This document shows positions 9,877 through 19,896 of a DNA stretch of 64,000 nt, in pieces. The position numbers and the translations under genes are program-made. The stretch lies in assembly GCF_904067045.1 (NCBI RefSeq), contig NZ_CAJFDC010000001.1:620001-684000 (forward strand), written 5' to 3'. Below the pieces are notes generated by a model. That model did not search any database. It worked only from the letters and a program-made list of their open reading frames with translations, and was not told the DNA's origin. Each line of letters begins with the position of its first letter. Positions within the stretch are counted from its first letter, which is position 1. Origin of the DNA: Pseudomonas sp. FEN (GTDB taxonomy: Bacteria > Pseudomonadota > Gammaproteobacteria > Pseudomonadales > Pseudomonadaceae).

Positions 9877-12723
9877 ATGGATAAGACCTACCAGCCGCAC
9901 GCCATTGAAACTTCCTGGTACCAGACCTGGGAGGCCGAGAATTACTTCGCCCCGCAAGGCGCCGGCGATCCCTACACCATCATGATCCCGCCGCCGAACG
10001 TCACCGGCAGCCTGCACATGGGCCATGGTTTCAACAACGCGATCATGGATGCCCTGATCCGTTTCCGCCGCATGCAGGGTCGCAACACCCTGTGGCAGCC
10101 GGGCACCGACCACGCCGGGATCGCCACCCAGATGCTGGTGGAGCGCCAACTCGAAGCCCAGGGCCAGAGTCGCCATGACCTGGGGCGCGAGAAATTCCTG
10201 GAAAAGGTCTGGGAATGGAAGGATCAGTCCGGCGGCAATATCAGCCGGCAGATCCGTCGCCTGGGCTCGTCCGTGGACTGGAGCCGCGAGCGCTTCACCA
10301 TGGACGACGGCCTCTCGGAAGCGGTGAAGGAAGCCTTCGTGCGCCTGCACGAGGACGGCCTGATCTATCGCGGCAAACGCCTGGTCAACTGGGACACCAA
10401 GCTGCATACGGCGATTTCCGACCTCGAAGTGGAAAACCATGACGAGAAAGGCTTCCTCTGGAACCTGCGCTACCCGCTGGCTGACGGCGCCAAGACCGCC
10501 GAGGGCCTGGACTACCTGATCGTCGCCACCACTCGCCCGGAAACCATGCTCGGCGACTCGGCCGTGGCGGTGAACCCGCAGGACGAACGCTACAAGGCCC
10601 TGATCGGCAAGTTTGTCGAACTGCCGCTGGTCGGCCGCCGCATCCCGATCATCGCCGACGATTACTGCGATCCGGAATTCGGCACCGGTTGCGTGAAGAT
10701 CACCCCGGCCCACGATTTCAACGACTACGAAGTCGGCAAGCGCCACAACCTGCCGCTGCTGAACATCTTCGACAAGAATGCCGCCGTGCTGCCGGCCTGC
10801 CAGGTGTTCAACCTCGACGGCACGCTGAACGACAGCATCGATGGCCAGATTCCGGCGCAATACGCCGGCCTCGATCGCTTCGAAGCGCGCAAGCAGATCG
10901 TTGCCGACTTCGACGCGGCCAGCCTGCTGGTCAGCGTTGACGACCACGGCCTGAAAGTGCCGAAGGGCGACCGCTCCGGGACCATTATCGAGCCGTGGCT
11001 GACCGACCAGTGGTATGTCTCCACCAAGCCGCTGGCCGAACCGGCGATTGCCGCCGTGGAAGACGGCCGCATCGCTTTCGTCCCCAAGCAATATGAAAAC
11101 ATGTACTTCTCCTGGATGCGCGATATCCAGGACTGGTGCATCAGCCGCCAGCTGTGGTGGGGCCACCGGATTCCGGCCTGGTACGACGAGTCGGGCAAGG
11201 TCTATGTCGGTCGCGACGAAGCCGAAGTGCGCGCCAAGCACAACCTCGGCCCGGATGTGGCGCTGCAACAGGACAACGACGTTCTCGACACCTGGTTCAG
11301 TTCGGGCTTGTGGACCTTCTCCACCCTGGGCTGGCCGGAACAGACCGACTTCCTCAAGACCTTCCACCCCACTGACGTGCTGGTGACCGGTTTCGACATC
11401 ATTTTCTTCTGGGTCGCCCGGATGATCATGCTGACCATGCACCTGGTGAAGAACGAGGACGGCACCCCGCAGGTACCGTTCAAGACCGTCTACGTCCACG
11501 GCCTGGTGCGTGACGGCCAGGGCCAGAAGATGTCCAAGTCCAAGGGCAACGTCCTCGACCCGCTGGATATCATCGACGGCATCGAACTCGAAGCGCTGGT
11601 GCAGAAACGTACCACCGGCCTGATGCAGCCCAAGCTGCAGAAAGCCATCGAGAAGCAGACCCGCGCCGAGTTCGCCGACGGTATCGCCAGCTACGGCACC
11701 GACGCCCTGCGCTTCACCTTCTGCTCGCTGGCCTCCACCGGTCGTGACATCAAGTTCGACATGGGCCGCGTCGAAGGCTATCGCAACTTCTGCAACAAGA
11801 TCTGGAACGCCGCGCGCTATGTGCTGGACAAGGGCGACGACTGTGGCCAGAACGGCGAAGCCTACGAGCTGTCCCTGGCCGATCGCTGGATCATCTCGCA
11901 GTTGCAGCGCACCGAAGCCGAAGTGACCCGCCAACTCGACCAGTTCCGTTTCGACCTGGCCGCCCAGGCCTTGTACGAGTTCATCTGGAACCAGTATTGC
12001 GACTGGTACCTGGAACTGTCCAAGCCGGTGCTGTGGGACGAGAATGCGCCGGTCGAACGCCAGCGCGGCACCCGTCGCACCCTGGTGCGCGTACTGGAAG
12101 TGGCCCTGCGCCTGGCGCATCCGTTCATGCCGTTCATCACCGAGGAAATCTGGCAGCGCCTGGCGCCGTTGGTCGGTGCCGAGGGCAAGACCATCATGCT
12201 GCAACCGTGGCCGGTGGCGAACGAAGCACGCATCGACCAGGGCGCCGAAGACGACATCGAATGGCTCAAGGGCCTGATGCTCGGCGTGCGCAACATTCGC
12301 GCCGAGATGAATATCGGCCCGGGCAAGCCGTTGGCGTTGTTCCTGAAGAACGTCAATGCCCAGGACCAACGGCGCCTGAACGAGAACGAGCAACTGCTGA
12401 AAAAGCTGGCCAAGCTCGAATCGATCACCGTGCTGACGGCCGGCGACGAAGCACCGCTGTCCGCCACCGCCCTGGTGGGTGAGATGGAAGTGCTGGTGCC
12501 GATGGCCGGGCTGATCGACAAGGGCGCCGAACTGGCGCGCCTGGACAAGGAAATCCAGCGTCTGCAAGGCGAAGTGCAACGGGTCGGCGGCAAGCTGGCG
12601 AATGCCGCGTTCGTCGACAAGGCCCCGGCCGAAGTCATCGAGAAGGAGCGCGCCAAGCTGGCCGAGGCCGAACAGGCCCTGGGCAAGCTGGCCGAGCAAC
12701 ATGCGCGGATCGCCAGCCTGTAA
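9877..12723 (+). CDS. valS: Valyl-tRNA synthetase
   Basis: A class I aminoacyl-tRNA synthetase that charges tRNA-Val and edits mischarged threonine. The 948-residue length is normal. The HIGH-type motif [13 protein letters not shown] lies at residues 38-50 and KMSKS starts at residue 551. The editing CP1 domain lies between them, the anticodon-binding domain follows, and the end is the typical valine-specific C-terminal coiled coil ([20 protein letters not shown] through [12 protein letters not shown]). It has its own promoter after a REPIN and is followed by a strong terminator. Confidence 0.99.
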   Translation: MDKTYQPHAIETSWYQTWEAENYFAPQGAGDPYTIMIPPPNVTGSLHMGHGFNNAIMDALIRFRRMQGRNTLWQPGTDHAGIATQMLVERQLEAQGQSRHDLGREKFLEKVWEWKDQSGGNISRQIRRLGSSVDWSRERFTMDDGLSEAVKEAFVRLHEDGLIYRGKRLVNWDTKLHTAISDLEVENHDEKGFLWNLRYPLADGAKTAEGLDYLIVATTRPETMLGDSAVAVNPQDERYKALIGKFVELPLVGRRIPIIADDYCDPEFGTGCVKITPAHDFNDYEVGKRHNLPLLNIFDKNAAVLPACQVFNLDGTLNDSIDGQIPAQYAGLDRFEARKQIVADFDAASLLVSVDDHGLKVPKGDRSGTIIEPWLTDQWYVSTKPLAEPAIAAVEDGRIAFVPKQYENMYFSWMRDIQDWCISRQLWWGHRIPAWYDESGKVYVGRDEAEVRAKHNLGPDVALQQDNDVLDTWFSSGLWTFSTLGWPEQTDFLKTFHPTDVLVTGFDIIFFWVARMIMLTMHLVKNEDGTPQVPFKTVYVHGLVRDGQGQKMSKSKGNVLDPLDIIDGIELEALVQKRTTGLMQPKLQKAIEKQTRAEFADGIASYGTDALRFTFCSLASTGRDIKFDMGRVEGYRNFCNKIWNAARYVLDKGDDCGQNGEAYELSLADRWIISQLQRTEAEVTRQLDQFRFDLAAQALYEFIWNQYCDWYLELSKPVLWDENAPVERQRGTRRTLVRVLEVALRLAHPFMPFITEEIWQRLAPLVGAEGKTIMLQPWPVANEARIDQGAEDDIEWLKGLMLGVRNIRAEMNIGPGKPLALFLKNVNAQDQRRLNENEQLLKKLAKLESITVLTAGDEAPLSATALVGEMEVLVPMAGLIDKGAELARLDKEIQRLQGEVQRVGGKLANAAFVDKAPAEVIEKERAKLAEAEQALGKLAEQHARIASL

Positions 12724-12739
12724 TCGTGGCGATTGATTG

Positions 12740-12769
12740 AAAAAGGGAGGCCATCGGGCCTCCCTTTTT
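12740..12769 (+). terminator. Rho-independent terminator of valS
   Basis: Perfect stem AAAAAGGGAGGCC / GGCCTCCCTTTTT with a 4-base loop, 16 bases after the valS stop, followed by a T-run. Confidence 0.92.
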
Positions 12770-12818
12770 CATGTCCACATGCAACCCTGGGCCTATCTCT
12801 TGCAGGCAGCACAAAACC

Positions 12819-12895
12819 GGTGGGAGCGGAGCTTGTCGGGACGCCGCACCGCCGCGAAACTTTTGGTGGTTTCACAGGCCTCTTCGCGGATAAAT
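12819..12895. repeat. REP element upstream of rlmF
   Basis: GGTGGGAGCGGAGCTTGTCGG at the left, then an inner GCCGCGAAAC...CTCTTCGCGGATAA part, matching the GTGGGAGC-type REP family seen elsewhere in the window. It occupies most of the 12770-12997 gap before rlmF. Confidence 0.65.
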
Positions 12896-12997
12896 CCGGC
12901 TCGCACAATCTCCGCGTCGAACCGAAAGCCCGCATACAAGCAAAACCCTGTGGGACAATACCCACCAATTAACGTCCAGCCCGAATCGACCCTGCCC

Positions 12998-14026
12998 ATG
13001 ACCGCCCCAAGCAAACCCAAAGCCCCGCGCAAGAAGCCCAAGCCCGCACCCCCGGCCAAGGCCGTCGAGCCCCGCGAAAAAGCCAGCCTGCACCCACGCA
13101 ATCGCCATCAGGGCCGCTACGACTTCCCTCAACTGATCAAGAGCTGCCCCGAGCTGGGCCGGTTCGTGATCCTCAACCCCTACGGCAAGGAAAGCATCGA
13201 CTTCGCCGACCCGGCCGCGGTGCGCGTGTTCAACCGCGCCCTGCTCAAGGCGTTCTACGGGATCGCCCACTGGGACATCCCGGCGGACTTCCTCTGCCCG
13301 CCAGTACCGGGCCGAGCCGACTACGTGCATTTCCTCGCCGACCTGCTGGCCGAAGACAATGCAGGCGTGATCCCCAAGGGCGCGGCGGTGCGCGTGCTGG
13401 ATATCGGCGTCGGCGCCAACTGTATCTACCCGTTGATCGGCCACAGCGACTACCGCTGGCAGTTTCTCGGTTCGGACATCAATCCCACCGCCCTCGCCGC
13501 CGCCAAGGCCATCGTCCAGTCCAACGGCCTGAACAAGGCCATCAGCCTGCGCCTGCAAGGCCAGCCGAAGCAGATCCTCAGTGGCCTGCTGGAAGACACC
13601 GAGCGCTTCGACCTGACCATGTGCAATCCGCCGTTCCACACCTCCCTGGACGAAGCCCAAAGCGGCAGCCGGCGTAAATGGCGGGCACTCGGCAAGGCCG
13701 ATCCGCAGCGCAAGCTGCCGGTGTTGAACTTTGGCGGGCAAGCGGCGGAATTGTGGTGTGAAGGCGGTGAAATACGCTTTGTGAGCCAACTGATCGCCGA
13801 AAGCAGCGCCCTCGGCCAGCAAGTGTTGTGGTTCAGCACCCTGGTGTCCAAGGCGTCCAACCTGCCCGCCATCGAAAGCGCCCTGAAAAAGGCCGGCGCC
13901 CCGCACAGCCGGGTGGTGGAAATGTCCCAGGGGCAGAAACAGAGTCGTTTCGTCGCCTGGACCTTCCAGGACCCGGCGCAACGCCAGGCATGGCGCCGGG
14001 AACGCTGGAGCCGGCTTAACGGCTGA
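12998..14026 (+). CDS. rlmF: 23S rRNA m6A1618 methyltransferase RlmF
   Basis: RlmF methylates N6 of A1618 in 23S rRNA using S-adenosylmethionine. The 342-residue protein starts at the ATG at 12998. It has a basic Lys/Pro/Ala-rich N-terminal tail (about residues 5-27, probably for RNA contact), a SAM-binding region around [18 protein letters not shown], and the N6-adenine methyltransferase motif NPPF at residues 210-213. The conserved region [12 protein letters not shown] precedes it. An in-frame extension upstream runs through the REP and is not coding. It is convergent with hupN across a shared terminator. Confidence 0.93.
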   Translation: MTAPSKPKAPRKKPKPAPPAKAVEPREKASLHPRNRHQGRYDFPQLIKSCPELGRFVILNPYGKESIDFADPAAVRVFNRALLKAFYGIAHWDIPADFLCPPVPGRADYVHFLADLLAEDNAGVIPKGAAVRVLDIGVGANCIYPLIGHSDYRWQFLGSDINPTALAAAKAIVQSNGLNKAISLRLQGQPKQILSGLLEDTERFDLTMCNPPFHTSLDEAQSGSRRKWRALGKADPQRKLPVLNFGGQAAELWCEGGEIRFVSQLIAESSALGQQVLWFSTLVSKASNLPAIESALKKAGAPHSRVVEMSQGQKQSRFVAWTFQDPAQRQAWRRERWSRLNG

Positions 14027-14068
14027 GTCATGCTGCCCCGCCGGGCGCCCGGCACTTTTCCACAGGCG

Positions 14069-14107
14069 AAAAAAAACCGTGCCCGGATAAACTCCGGGGC
14101 ACGGTTT
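14069..14107. terminator. Bidirectional terminator between rlmF and hupN
   Basis: A perfect 10-bp stem AACCCGTG-type (AACCGTGCCC / GGGCACGGTT) with a 12-base loop. It is flanked by a run of eight A on the left, giving a T-run for minus-strand transcripts from hupN, and by a short T-run on the right for rlmF. Confidence 0.9.
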
Positions 14108-14116
14108 CACTGCATC

Positions 14117-14398
14117 TTACTTGTTCACAGCGTCGGTCAGGCCTTTGGCCACAACCAGCTTGATCACTTTCTTGGCAGGGATTTCGATGGCAGCGCCAGT
14201 CGACGGGTTACGGCCGGTACGGGCAGGACGCTCGGTCACTTTCAGTTTGCCAACGCCTGGCAGAGTGATTTCGCCGCCGTTTTCCAATTGATCAGCAACG
14301 ATCTGGGCCAGTTGGTCCAGAGCGGCACGCGCGGTGGTTTTCGGCGCGTCGATAGCTTCGGCGATATCGGCGATCAGTTGGTCTTTGGTAATAGCCAT
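14117..14398 (-). CDS. hupN: HU-family nucleoid protein HupN
   Basis: A 93-residue HU/IHF-type DNA-bending protein. The HU signature is present around GEITLPGVGKLKVTERPA, with the arm RTGRNPSTGAAIEIPAKK that inserts proline into the minor groove. Pseudomonads carry several HU paralogues; the one located between rlmF/valS and ndpA is called HupN in P. putida, which is why that symbol is used. It acts as a homo- or heterodimer in nucleoid architecture. The promoter lies in the 389-base gap towards ndpA. Confidence 0.88.
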   Translation of the reverse strand: MAITKDQLIADIAEAIDAPKTTARAALDQLAQIVADQLENGGEITLPGVGKLKVTERPARTGRNPSTGAAIEIPAKKVIKLVVAKGLTDAVNK

Positions 14399-14787
14399 TG
14401 AGATGTTCCTTCCCTATCAAATTCATTTGGATTGCAGAGTGCAGTGTCAGCCATCGAGCCAGCCTTGTGCCCCCCCGCTGACAACCACGACGGATCGCAG
14501 ATGTAGATAGCAGAATTGGGGTTTGGTTCGACGTGACACCTGCTGAATGCACGCTTTGCGCCGTTACCGAGCGCAAGACCGGGCAAAACTAGCACAGAGA
14601 CGGGGAAATATCCGCCTCTACCTAGCCATTTGGTCAGCTTTTGCGCTCGTTTTCGAAAAAAAAGCTGTCTGAAACCGCTCATCCCGCCAGAACGACCGGG
14701 CAAAGGCGGATTCAGCCCCCGGGTGCGGTACACTGGGAGCTTTTCCGGGGAGCTCGCCTTCCCCCTGACAAATCAGCCGAGAAACCT
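14399..14787. promoter_or_regulatory. Divergent control region hupN / ndpA
   Basis: 389 bases separate two divergent nucleoid-protein genes. The stretch holds no convincing coding sequence; short open frames within it lack family similarity. It must contain both promoters. No operator or small RNA could be assigned. Confidence 0.4.
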
Positions 14788-15795
14788 ATGCCGATCCGTC
14801 ATTGCATCGTCCACCTGATCGACAAAAAACCCGACGGCAGCCCTGCGGTCCTGCATGCCCGTGACTCCGAACTGGCCGAATCCCAGGCCATCGAGCACAT
14901 GCTCGCCGACCTCAACGAAAGCTATAACGCCAAGCAGGGCAAAGCCTGGGGCTTCTTCCATGCCGAGTCCGGCGCGCATCCGTTCAGCGGCTGGCTGAAG
15001 GAATACCTGGACGGCGGCAAGGACTTCACCGCGTTCAGCCGGATTGCCGTCGAACATCTGCAAAAACTGATGGAAGAATCCAACCTCTCGGTGGGTGGCC
15101 ATGTGCTGTTCGCGCACTACCAGCAAGGCATGACCGACTACCTGGCGATCGCCCTGCTGCACCACAGCGAAGGCGTGGCGGTGAACGCCGAGCTGGACGT
15201 GACCCCATCACGCCACCTCGACCTGGGCCAATTGCACCTGGCGGCGCGGATCAATCTGTCCGAATGGCAGAACAACAAGCAGTCCAAACAGTACATTTCC
15301 TTCATCAAGGGCAAGAACGGGAAAAAGGTTTCGGAGTATTTCCGCGACTTTATCGGCTGCCAGGAAGGCGTCGATGGTCCGGGCGAGACCCGCACCCTGC
15401 TCAAGGCCTTCAGCGACTTCGTCGAAAGCGAAGACCTGCCCGAGGACGATGCCCGGGAAAAAACCAAGACCCTGGTGGACTACGCCAGCAGCCAGGCCAA
15501 GATGGGCGAGCCCATGGGCCTGGAAGAGCTCTCCGGGCTGATCGACGAGGACCGTCCACGGGCGTTCTACGAACATATCCGCAACAAGGACTACGGCCTG
15601 TCACCGGAGATCCCGGCGGACAAGCGCACCCTGAACCAGTTCCGCCGCTTCACCGGCCGCGCCGAAGGCCTGTCCATCAGCTTCGAGGCGCACTTGCTGG
15701 GTTCGAAGATCGAGTATGACGAAGAAGCCGGCACCCTGATCATCAAGGGCCTGCCAACGCAACTGACCGATCAGCTCAAGCGACGCAAGGACTGA
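14788..15795 (+). CDS. ndpA: Nucleoid-associated protein NdpA (YejK family)
   Basis: A 335-residue member of the YejK/NdpA family (PF04245), a nucleoid-associated protein whose E. coli homologue copurifies with the nucleoid and interacts with topoisomerases. The ATG at 14788 gives the conserved start [19 protein letters not shown]. Family landmarks include [19 protein letters not shown] and the acidic mid-region. It is followed after 3 bases by a glutaredoxin-like gene, which it probably co-transcribes. The neighbourhood with hupN matches P. putida. Confidence 0.92.
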   Translation: MPIRHCIVHLIDKKPDGSPAVLHARDSELAESQAIEHMLADLNESYNAKQGKAWGFFHAESGAHPFSGWLKEYLDGGKDFTAFSRIAVEHLQKLMEESNLSVGGHVLFAHYQQGMTDYLAIALLHHSEGVAVNAELDVTPSRHLDLGQLHLAARINLSEWQNNKQSKQYISFIKGKNGKKVSEYFRDFIGCQEGVDGPGETRTLLKAFSDFVESEDLPEDDAREKTKTLVDYASSQAKMGEPMGLEELSGLIDEDRPRAFYEHIRNKDYGLSPEIPADKRTLNQFRRFTGRAEGLSISFEAHLLGSKIEYDEEAGTLIIKGLPTQLTDQLKRRKD

Positions 15796-15798
15796 GTC

Positions 15799-16152
15799 AT
15801 GCTCACAGGCATGCTGAAGAAGGTCCTGCTGATCCTGCTGGTGGTCGTGGCCTATCAGAACTGGGGCAAGATCGAGCGGGTGTTCAACCCTGGCGCCGGG
15901 GTTTCCGAACAGACCCTGGCCAAGGCCCGGGTGGTGCTTTATGCCACCGACTGGTGCGGCTACTGCAAGCAGACCCGGCGTTTTCTCGAGCAGAAAGGCA
16001 TTCCCTACCAGGAATTCGATATCGAGAAAGACGCCGCCGCGCGCAAGGCCTATCAGGCCCTGGGCGGTGGCGGGATCCCGATGCTGGACGTGAACGGCAC
16101 CTTGATCCGTGGCTATGAACCCGAGGCTATTCTGGCCGCGCTTCGATCCTGA
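15799..16152 (+). CDS. Membrane-anchored glutaredoxin-like protein
   Basis: A 117-residue thioredoxin-fold protein. A hydrophobic N-terminal segment (residues 5-18, MLKKVLLILLVVVAYQNW) looks like an uncleaved membrane anchor or signal. The active site is C53-G-Y-C56 in TDWCGYCKQTRRFL, followed by the cis-Pro motif GGIPML. The CGYC dithiol suggests a glutaredoxin-type disulfide reductase, possibly facing the periplasm, but the topology is inferred. It follows ndpA by 3 bases and its 3' end overlaps the convergent GST gene by 26 bases. Confidence 0.85.
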   Translation: MLTGMLKKVLLILLVVVAYQNWGKIERVFNPGAGVSEQTLAKARVVLYATDWCGYCKQTRRFLEQKGIPYQEFDIEKDAAARKAYQALGGGGIPMLDVNGTLIRGYEPEAILAALRS

Positions 16153-17068
16153 AGCCGAGTCGCGGGAAGTGCACATGCACCACGCCCGCGCGTTCATCCT
16201 CGCGCCGCACGATCAACTCTTCGCAACCGGCAAACACCAGTTCGCCCGCCACCGGATCGACGCCATAATCGGTTGCCGCGACGATCACCGGCTGGCCGAC
16301 CGCAAAGCCGTTCGGATCATTGAACGGCTCAACCGGAAGCGCTGCCGGTGTCGACTCACGCGCCACCTGCAGGGCCTGTTCGGCACTCATTTCACTCGGC
16401 GCGCCATGCCCGAACGCCATGACCCGGGCGAACCAGGTCGCCACCGCCGGATACCCGTCCACCAACGGCGCGGTCACCGGCGCCGCCTTGAGGAACCACA
16501 GCGGATGCGCCATGGCAAAGTCGGCAATCGACGGCTCGCCGAACAGGAAGTCGCCCTCCTCGCGCTGCAATTGCTGCTCCAGGCGCGCCATGAATACCGG
16601 CCACTGGTGCCTGGCCTGCTCCAGCGGAACACGCGAGGCCGAGCCGCCACTGAACAGACCGGCGCGATCGATCATGAAGCTCTTGAGCTGCTCCGGGGAA
16701 AACCGCGCAAAGCGCACCGCCGCCGATTCGGGCTGGAGTACCAGACTCACCGCGTGGCTGAACACCACCGAATCGGCCCAGGCGGCAAAAGTTGCCGCGA
16801 CCATTTCCCGGCCTTCGGGGAACAGGCTCGGCACTGCCTTCTCCTGCTCCAGGCGTCGGGCGATCAAGGCGGTGTCGCAGTAGATATCGGCACCGACCTG
16901 CAACACCGGGGTTTTCCGATAGCCACCGGTCAGCGTCGTCAGGTCGGGTTTGGGCATCATCGGCGGAATGTGCACCGAGCGCCAGGAAAGCCCTTTGAAC
17001 CCGAGCAGCAAACGGGCTTTTTCGGAAAAGGGAGACGTCGGGTAATGATGCAGAATCAACTCAGGCAT
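16127..17068 (-). CDS. Glutathione S-transferase family protein
   Basis: A 313-residue two-domain GST-like protein. An N-terminal thioredoxin-like domain (about residues 1-80) starts MPELILHHYPTSPFSEKARLL; a helical GST C-domain follows, with WADSVVFSHAV and GEPSIADFAMAHPLWFL. About 90 further residues at the C-terminus form an extra domain not found in minimal GSTs. The substrate is unknown. The ATG at 17066-17068 gives the canonical N-terminus; the frame is open 15 codons further. Its first 26 bases lie within a 228-bp direct repeat whose second copy is at 24142, so the 5' end of this gene is duplicated on the far side of the island. Confidence 0.85.
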   Translation of the reverse strand: MPELILHHYPTSPFSEKARLLLGFKGLSWRSVHIPPMMPKPDLTTLTGGYRKTPVLQVGADIYCDTALIARRLEQEKAVPSLFPEGREMVAATFAAWADSVVFSHAVSLVLQPESAAVRFARFSPEQLKSFMIDRAGLFSGGSASRVPLEQARHQWPVFMARLEQQLQREEGDFLFGEPSIADFAMAHPLWFLKAAPVTAPLVDGYPAVATWFARVMAFGHGAPSEMSAEQALQVARESTPAALPVEPFNDPNGFAVGQPVIVAATDYGVDPVAGELVFAGCEELIVRREDERAGVVHVHFPRLGFRIEARPE

Positions 17069-17270
17069 GCTGGAGTCCGCCGGGTAAATGAGAACCCGAA
17101 GCTTAGCCTGCAAATCGCTGGCGGCCTACCCGGCAGGCCTGATGTCACCTTATCAATGGTATCAATTGCCAGGGAGTCGAAAGGCAGCGTGGCAGGGTAA
17201 GCTGGCGGTTTGACCGGAATGGAGGCTGAAGTGACCGCCTATTTTCCAGCGCTGGCCATTGGCGGTCAGA
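17043..17270. repeat. Left copy of 228-bp direct repeat flanking the island
   Basis: Matches 24142-24369 in the same orientation, with nine mismatches counted by eye (about 96% identity) and no gaps. It covers the GST 5' end, the intergenic promoter region and the first codons of the gene found intact at 24330. After GGCGGTCAGA the two copies diverge. The reading frame here continues only about 20 codons past the break before a stop, so this copy of the downstream gene is a dead stub. Confidence 0.9.
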
Positions 17271-17307
17271 GGCTGGAGGGTGTAATTCTGAGCGGCCCAA
17301 ACGAATT

Positions 17308-17330
17308 CGGGCTAGCACATGGCTAGCCCG
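17308..17330. terminator. Perfect hairpin after the antitoxin gene
   Basis: CGGGCTAGC / GCTAGCCCG with a 5-base loop (ACATG) lies 30 bases beyond the antitoxin stop. It lacks a clear T-run on the minus strand, so it is a weak terminator or an inverted repeat at the island edge. Confidence 0.45.
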
Positions 17331-17360
17331 TCTATTCCATCTACACAACGCCCAAGTCCT

Positions 17361-17666
17361 TTAGGCGGCTTTGTGGTTTTCGGTTACTTCAATTTCAATT
17401 CCAAGGTCAGCGGCGTCCAACAAATTTACCAGGGCATCCAGAGAAAATTTATCAATTTTCCCTTGCATCAAATCACTCAAGCGCGGTTGCGTCACATGCA
17501 GACGCTTGGCAGCGTCCTTCTGATGCAAATCCCAGCCTTTGATCGTGCGCGTAAGCACACGCATCAGCTTGGAACGCAAACGCAGATTTGCGGCTTCTCC
17601 TGGTGAGTCAAACAACGCAGACCACACATCGGTGTAGCGTTCGTTTGCCATGGGGGTTGTCCTCAT
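17361..17666 (-). CDS. HigA-like antitoxin (XRE helix-turn-helix)
   Basis: A 101-residue protein with an XRE-type helix-turn-helix in its C-terminal half: GWDLHQKDAAKRLHVTQPRL, then SDLMQGKIDKFSLDALVNLL. The DNA-binding helix is predicted around VTQPRLSDLMQG. It lies downstream of a RelE/HigB-like gene on the same strand, in the toxin-first order typical of higBA. It would neutralise the toxin and repress the operon. An internal ATG five codons later (MANERYTDVW) is an alternative start. The 99-base gap to the toxin is longer than in most TA pairs, so it may have a second promoter. Confidence 0.82.
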   Translation of the reverse strand: MRTTPMANERYTDVWSALFDSPGEAANLRLRSKLMRVLTRTIKGWDLHQKDAAKRLHVTQPRLSDLMQGKIDKFSLDALVNLLDAADLGIEIEVTENHKAA

Positions 17667-17765
17667 TTAAAAACCGTACCACTCAACTCAACTGTTACAA
17701 GGTTACAAGGCCGTTTGTCACGTCTGACCGCGCTCCCCTTCCGGCAGAAGGGGGAACCGCAACGT

Positions 17766-18095
17766 TCAGCCTAGCGACTTAAACCGAGCTTTCGCCAAGT
17801 CGATGTCGCGCTTTTCCGTCTTTTCTGTGGTTTTTCTGAACGCGTGCAGCACGTAGATTGCCTCTGGACGATTAACCACATAAAACACGCGAAAAGCACC
17901 GTCTTTACATTTCACCCGGATCTCGTTGACCCCGGGCCCGACCGATTTCATCGGCTTCCAGTCACTCGCCTCTTCGCCTTCTTGCAGTGACTCTAGCTCA
18001 TACGCTACCCGTTGCTTCGCGCCATCAGGGAAAGCCCCAATAACCTTCTTGCTGGTACCGCAAAACTCTATTGGTTTGATTTCCCGCACCAGCAT
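17766..18095 (-). CDS. HigB/RelE-like toxin (Gp49 family)
   Basis: A 109-residue protein of the phage-derived Gp49-like/HigB group of the RelE superfamily. Family features are the N-terminal helix with AFPDGAKQRVAYELESLQEG, the strand KCKDGAFRVFYVV, and the C-terminal YVLHAFRKTTEKTEKRDID, which carries the basic and aromatic residues used for ribosome-dependent mRNA cleavage. The start ATG has a good GGAG ribosome site. It precedes the antitoxin gene. Role: growth-arresting endoribonuclease, here probably stabilising the island or acting in defence. Confidence 0.83.
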   Translation of the reverse strand: MLVREIKPIEFCGTSKKVIGAFPDGAKQRVAYELESLQEGEEASDWKPMKSVGPGVNEIRVKCKDGAFRVFYVVNRPEAIYVLHAFRKTTEKTEKRDIDLAKARFKSLG

Positions 18096-18218
18096 ATTGG
18101 CTCCTTCGTCGCAGCTCGCGAACTAGAATTTTCTTGATTTGAGTGGTCACTTTCATATCTCCGAAGGGTTCGAACTGTGTTGTTAGCACTGCTCTGATAG
18201 TGTTGCAGATCAAACAAT

Positions 18219-18234
18219 ATATCCGTTTAGATAT
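18219..18234. promoter_or_regulatory. Inverted repeat upstream of the toxin-antitoxin genes
   Basis: ATATC-CGTTTA-GATAT, a perfect 5-bp inverted repeat in an AT-rich stretch about 124 bases upstream of the toxin start. A candidate operator for the HigA-like protein, not proven. Confidence 0.35.
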
Positions 18235-18372
18235 GCGGTCAACCCCCAAAATTGAGTCCCCGACAGACGCTCCTGACTTTCCTGATGCGCGGGTGCAATT
18301 CTGGTTCCTCGCGTCGTTGGGCTGGATTGACTCACCTACAGCGCAGAGCAAGCCACACCATGGCGTGTCGAC

Positions 18373-18897
18373 GTGAGGGGGGGTAAGGTCCTGTCAGACA
18401 GCCCCCCAGACCTTCAGGGCAAAGCGATGAGGCACCACACCAGGACGGAGGGCGACCATTCAACCGAATCAGTGGGTGACATCAAGAAAATCGAGGCCCT
18501 GGGCGCGCTCAAGCTGCTGTCGGGCGGATCCGCGAGTCGCGCCGCCGTAGATGATCTAAACAAGGCCACCGTCCGGAATCTGAACCTGGTGGTAGGACAG
18601 AGGCACAACGCCATGGCAAATGGCGATATGTCGGAGCGGATCCAGCGCTTGCCCAACATCGCGACGGTGACCACAGTCGGTGTCCGCGGGCGTCCAGGAT
18701 CTGTGTCGGCTCCCACAGGGTCAACGTACTGCAGGTGCTGTGCAATCTGCTTGACTTGGTGCAGCAGATGAATACGCAATTGGCCGCATGCCCCCAAATG
18801 CCTGGTCCAGCACCTACGTCGGCGGATACTGCAGCGATCACCGCGAAAGTGACAACAGCAGCTCAACTGAGCGCAAAGCTCAAGCCAATCACGCTGT
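18373..18897 (+). pseudogene. Unrecognised coding remnant
   Basis: An open frame of 132 codons (to about 18771) contains protein-like sequence such as KIEALGALKLLSGGSAS. After it, another frame reads VNVLQVLCNLLDLVQQMNT and PGPAPTSADTAAITAKVTT, ending at a stop near 18897. The switch of plausible sequence between frames suggests one decayed gene with a frameshift, but no family was recognised and the first frame may be chance. The flanking gap 18096-18372 holds the toxin promoter and nothing else recognisable. Confidence 0.25.
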
Positions 18898-18918
18898 AGT
18901 TGAGAGACTGATGGATCG

Positions 18919-19896
18919 TCAATGATAACCCCGCCTAGCGTCTTTTATCGCTTCTCGCGAAACTCCATAGATGTTTAGATGGGAATCTTTTACGATTTGC
19001 ATGTTCAGCACCTTCACTGTTTGCTCGTCAATCGACAATGCAAGATCATCGTATCTGTTGTCCTTACTAATGATGTACGCCATTTTGGGTGAGATAGGAA
19101 AGTAAAGATCAAGTTCTTCAGGTGGCTTCCCTGGCACTGTATTCCCTGCAGAGTCATGAATATTTACAACTGGGCAATCGCTAGTTATAAAGTCAATACC
19201 TGTGTTATTCCTTATAAATGTATGATGATCTGAAGCGGCGGTGCTGCATAGAGAGGCCCCCACATTCAAACCGAGCCTGTAGCTAAGAAACCACCAATTT
19301 CGTTCAAAAAGAACTTTAAACGTGTCTACTCCTGGAGTCCCAGCAGGGAGCAAACGCATGCCCTCAAAACATTTATCCTTTACTTTTTTGGTCCTAAAAA
19401 GCTGCTGCGCAAGGAAATTACAAAAGCTGGTCATGTATTGGCCTTGCTCAAGGCAACTTGCATTACCACGCTTCAACTCATCAATAACGGGTCTGGCCAA
19501 GCCTTCAATCGCGGTATGTGTTCTTTCAAATATACCAAACTGAACAGCCTCTGAAACATTCTTAAGCTCGGCATAACCTTCCAAACCTTCAAGTCCAACA
19601 TGAAAATCAATTAAAGCCGAGGCTTTCTTAAAATACTCAATTTGTGACTTTTGAAACTCCTGGAGGCCAGGAAAATTCCCGCTTGGCCATAGCTCAATAT
19701 AAGCCACATCATCATTACTCAGCGCATGTATTTTATTAAAGTCATTTTCTCTCGACAGGCCTTTTACACTATCATTTCTTATATTCCCCTTTTTCGTTGC
19801 ATACCAAACATTTTTGTCACCTTCAGTCGCCCAAGCACTAAGATAATAGGCCCACACATAATGATGCTTGCGAACTACCGGCAGCATATCCCGCAT
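18919..19896 (-). CDS. DUF4238 protein
   Basis: A 325-residue soluble protein matching DUF4238. The hallmark N-terminus is KHHYVWAYYLSAWA, a central long helical part follows, and the conserved motif GIDFITSDCPVVN plus LYFPISPKMAYIIS lie in the C-terminal half. The molecular function of the family is unknown; members turn up in accessory regions. The preceding sequence gives AGGGAG about 10 bases before the ATG at 19896. Its codons are much richer in A and T than the core genes. It is divergent from the ApeA-like gene across a 1-kb gap, so a shared system is possible but not shown. Confidence 0.75.
   Translation of the reverse strand: MRDMLPVVRKHHYVWAYYLSAWATEGDKNVWYATKKGNIRNDSVKGLSRENDFNKIHALSNDDVAYIELWPSGNFPGLQEFQKSQIEYFKKASALIDFHVGLEGLEGYAELKNVSEAVQFGIFERTHTAIEGLARPVIDELKRGNASCLEQGQYMTSFCNFLAQQLFRTKKVKDKCFEGMRLLPAGTPGVDTFKVLFERNWWFLSYRLGLNVGASLCSTAASDHHTFIRNNTGIDFITSDCPVVNIHDSAGNTVPGKPPEELDLYFPISPKMAYIISKDNRYDDLALSIDEQTVKVLNMQIVKDSHLNIYGVSREAIKDARRGYH

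Noticed and set aside
9859..12702. A 947-codon open frame on the minus strand through valS
   Set aside because: It is the exact antisense of valS. High GC and third-position bias create long antisense frames; it shows no family similarity.
12737..12997. N-terminal extension of rlmF from 12737
   Set aside because: The extension reads through the valS terminator and a REP; homology begins at the ATG at 12998.
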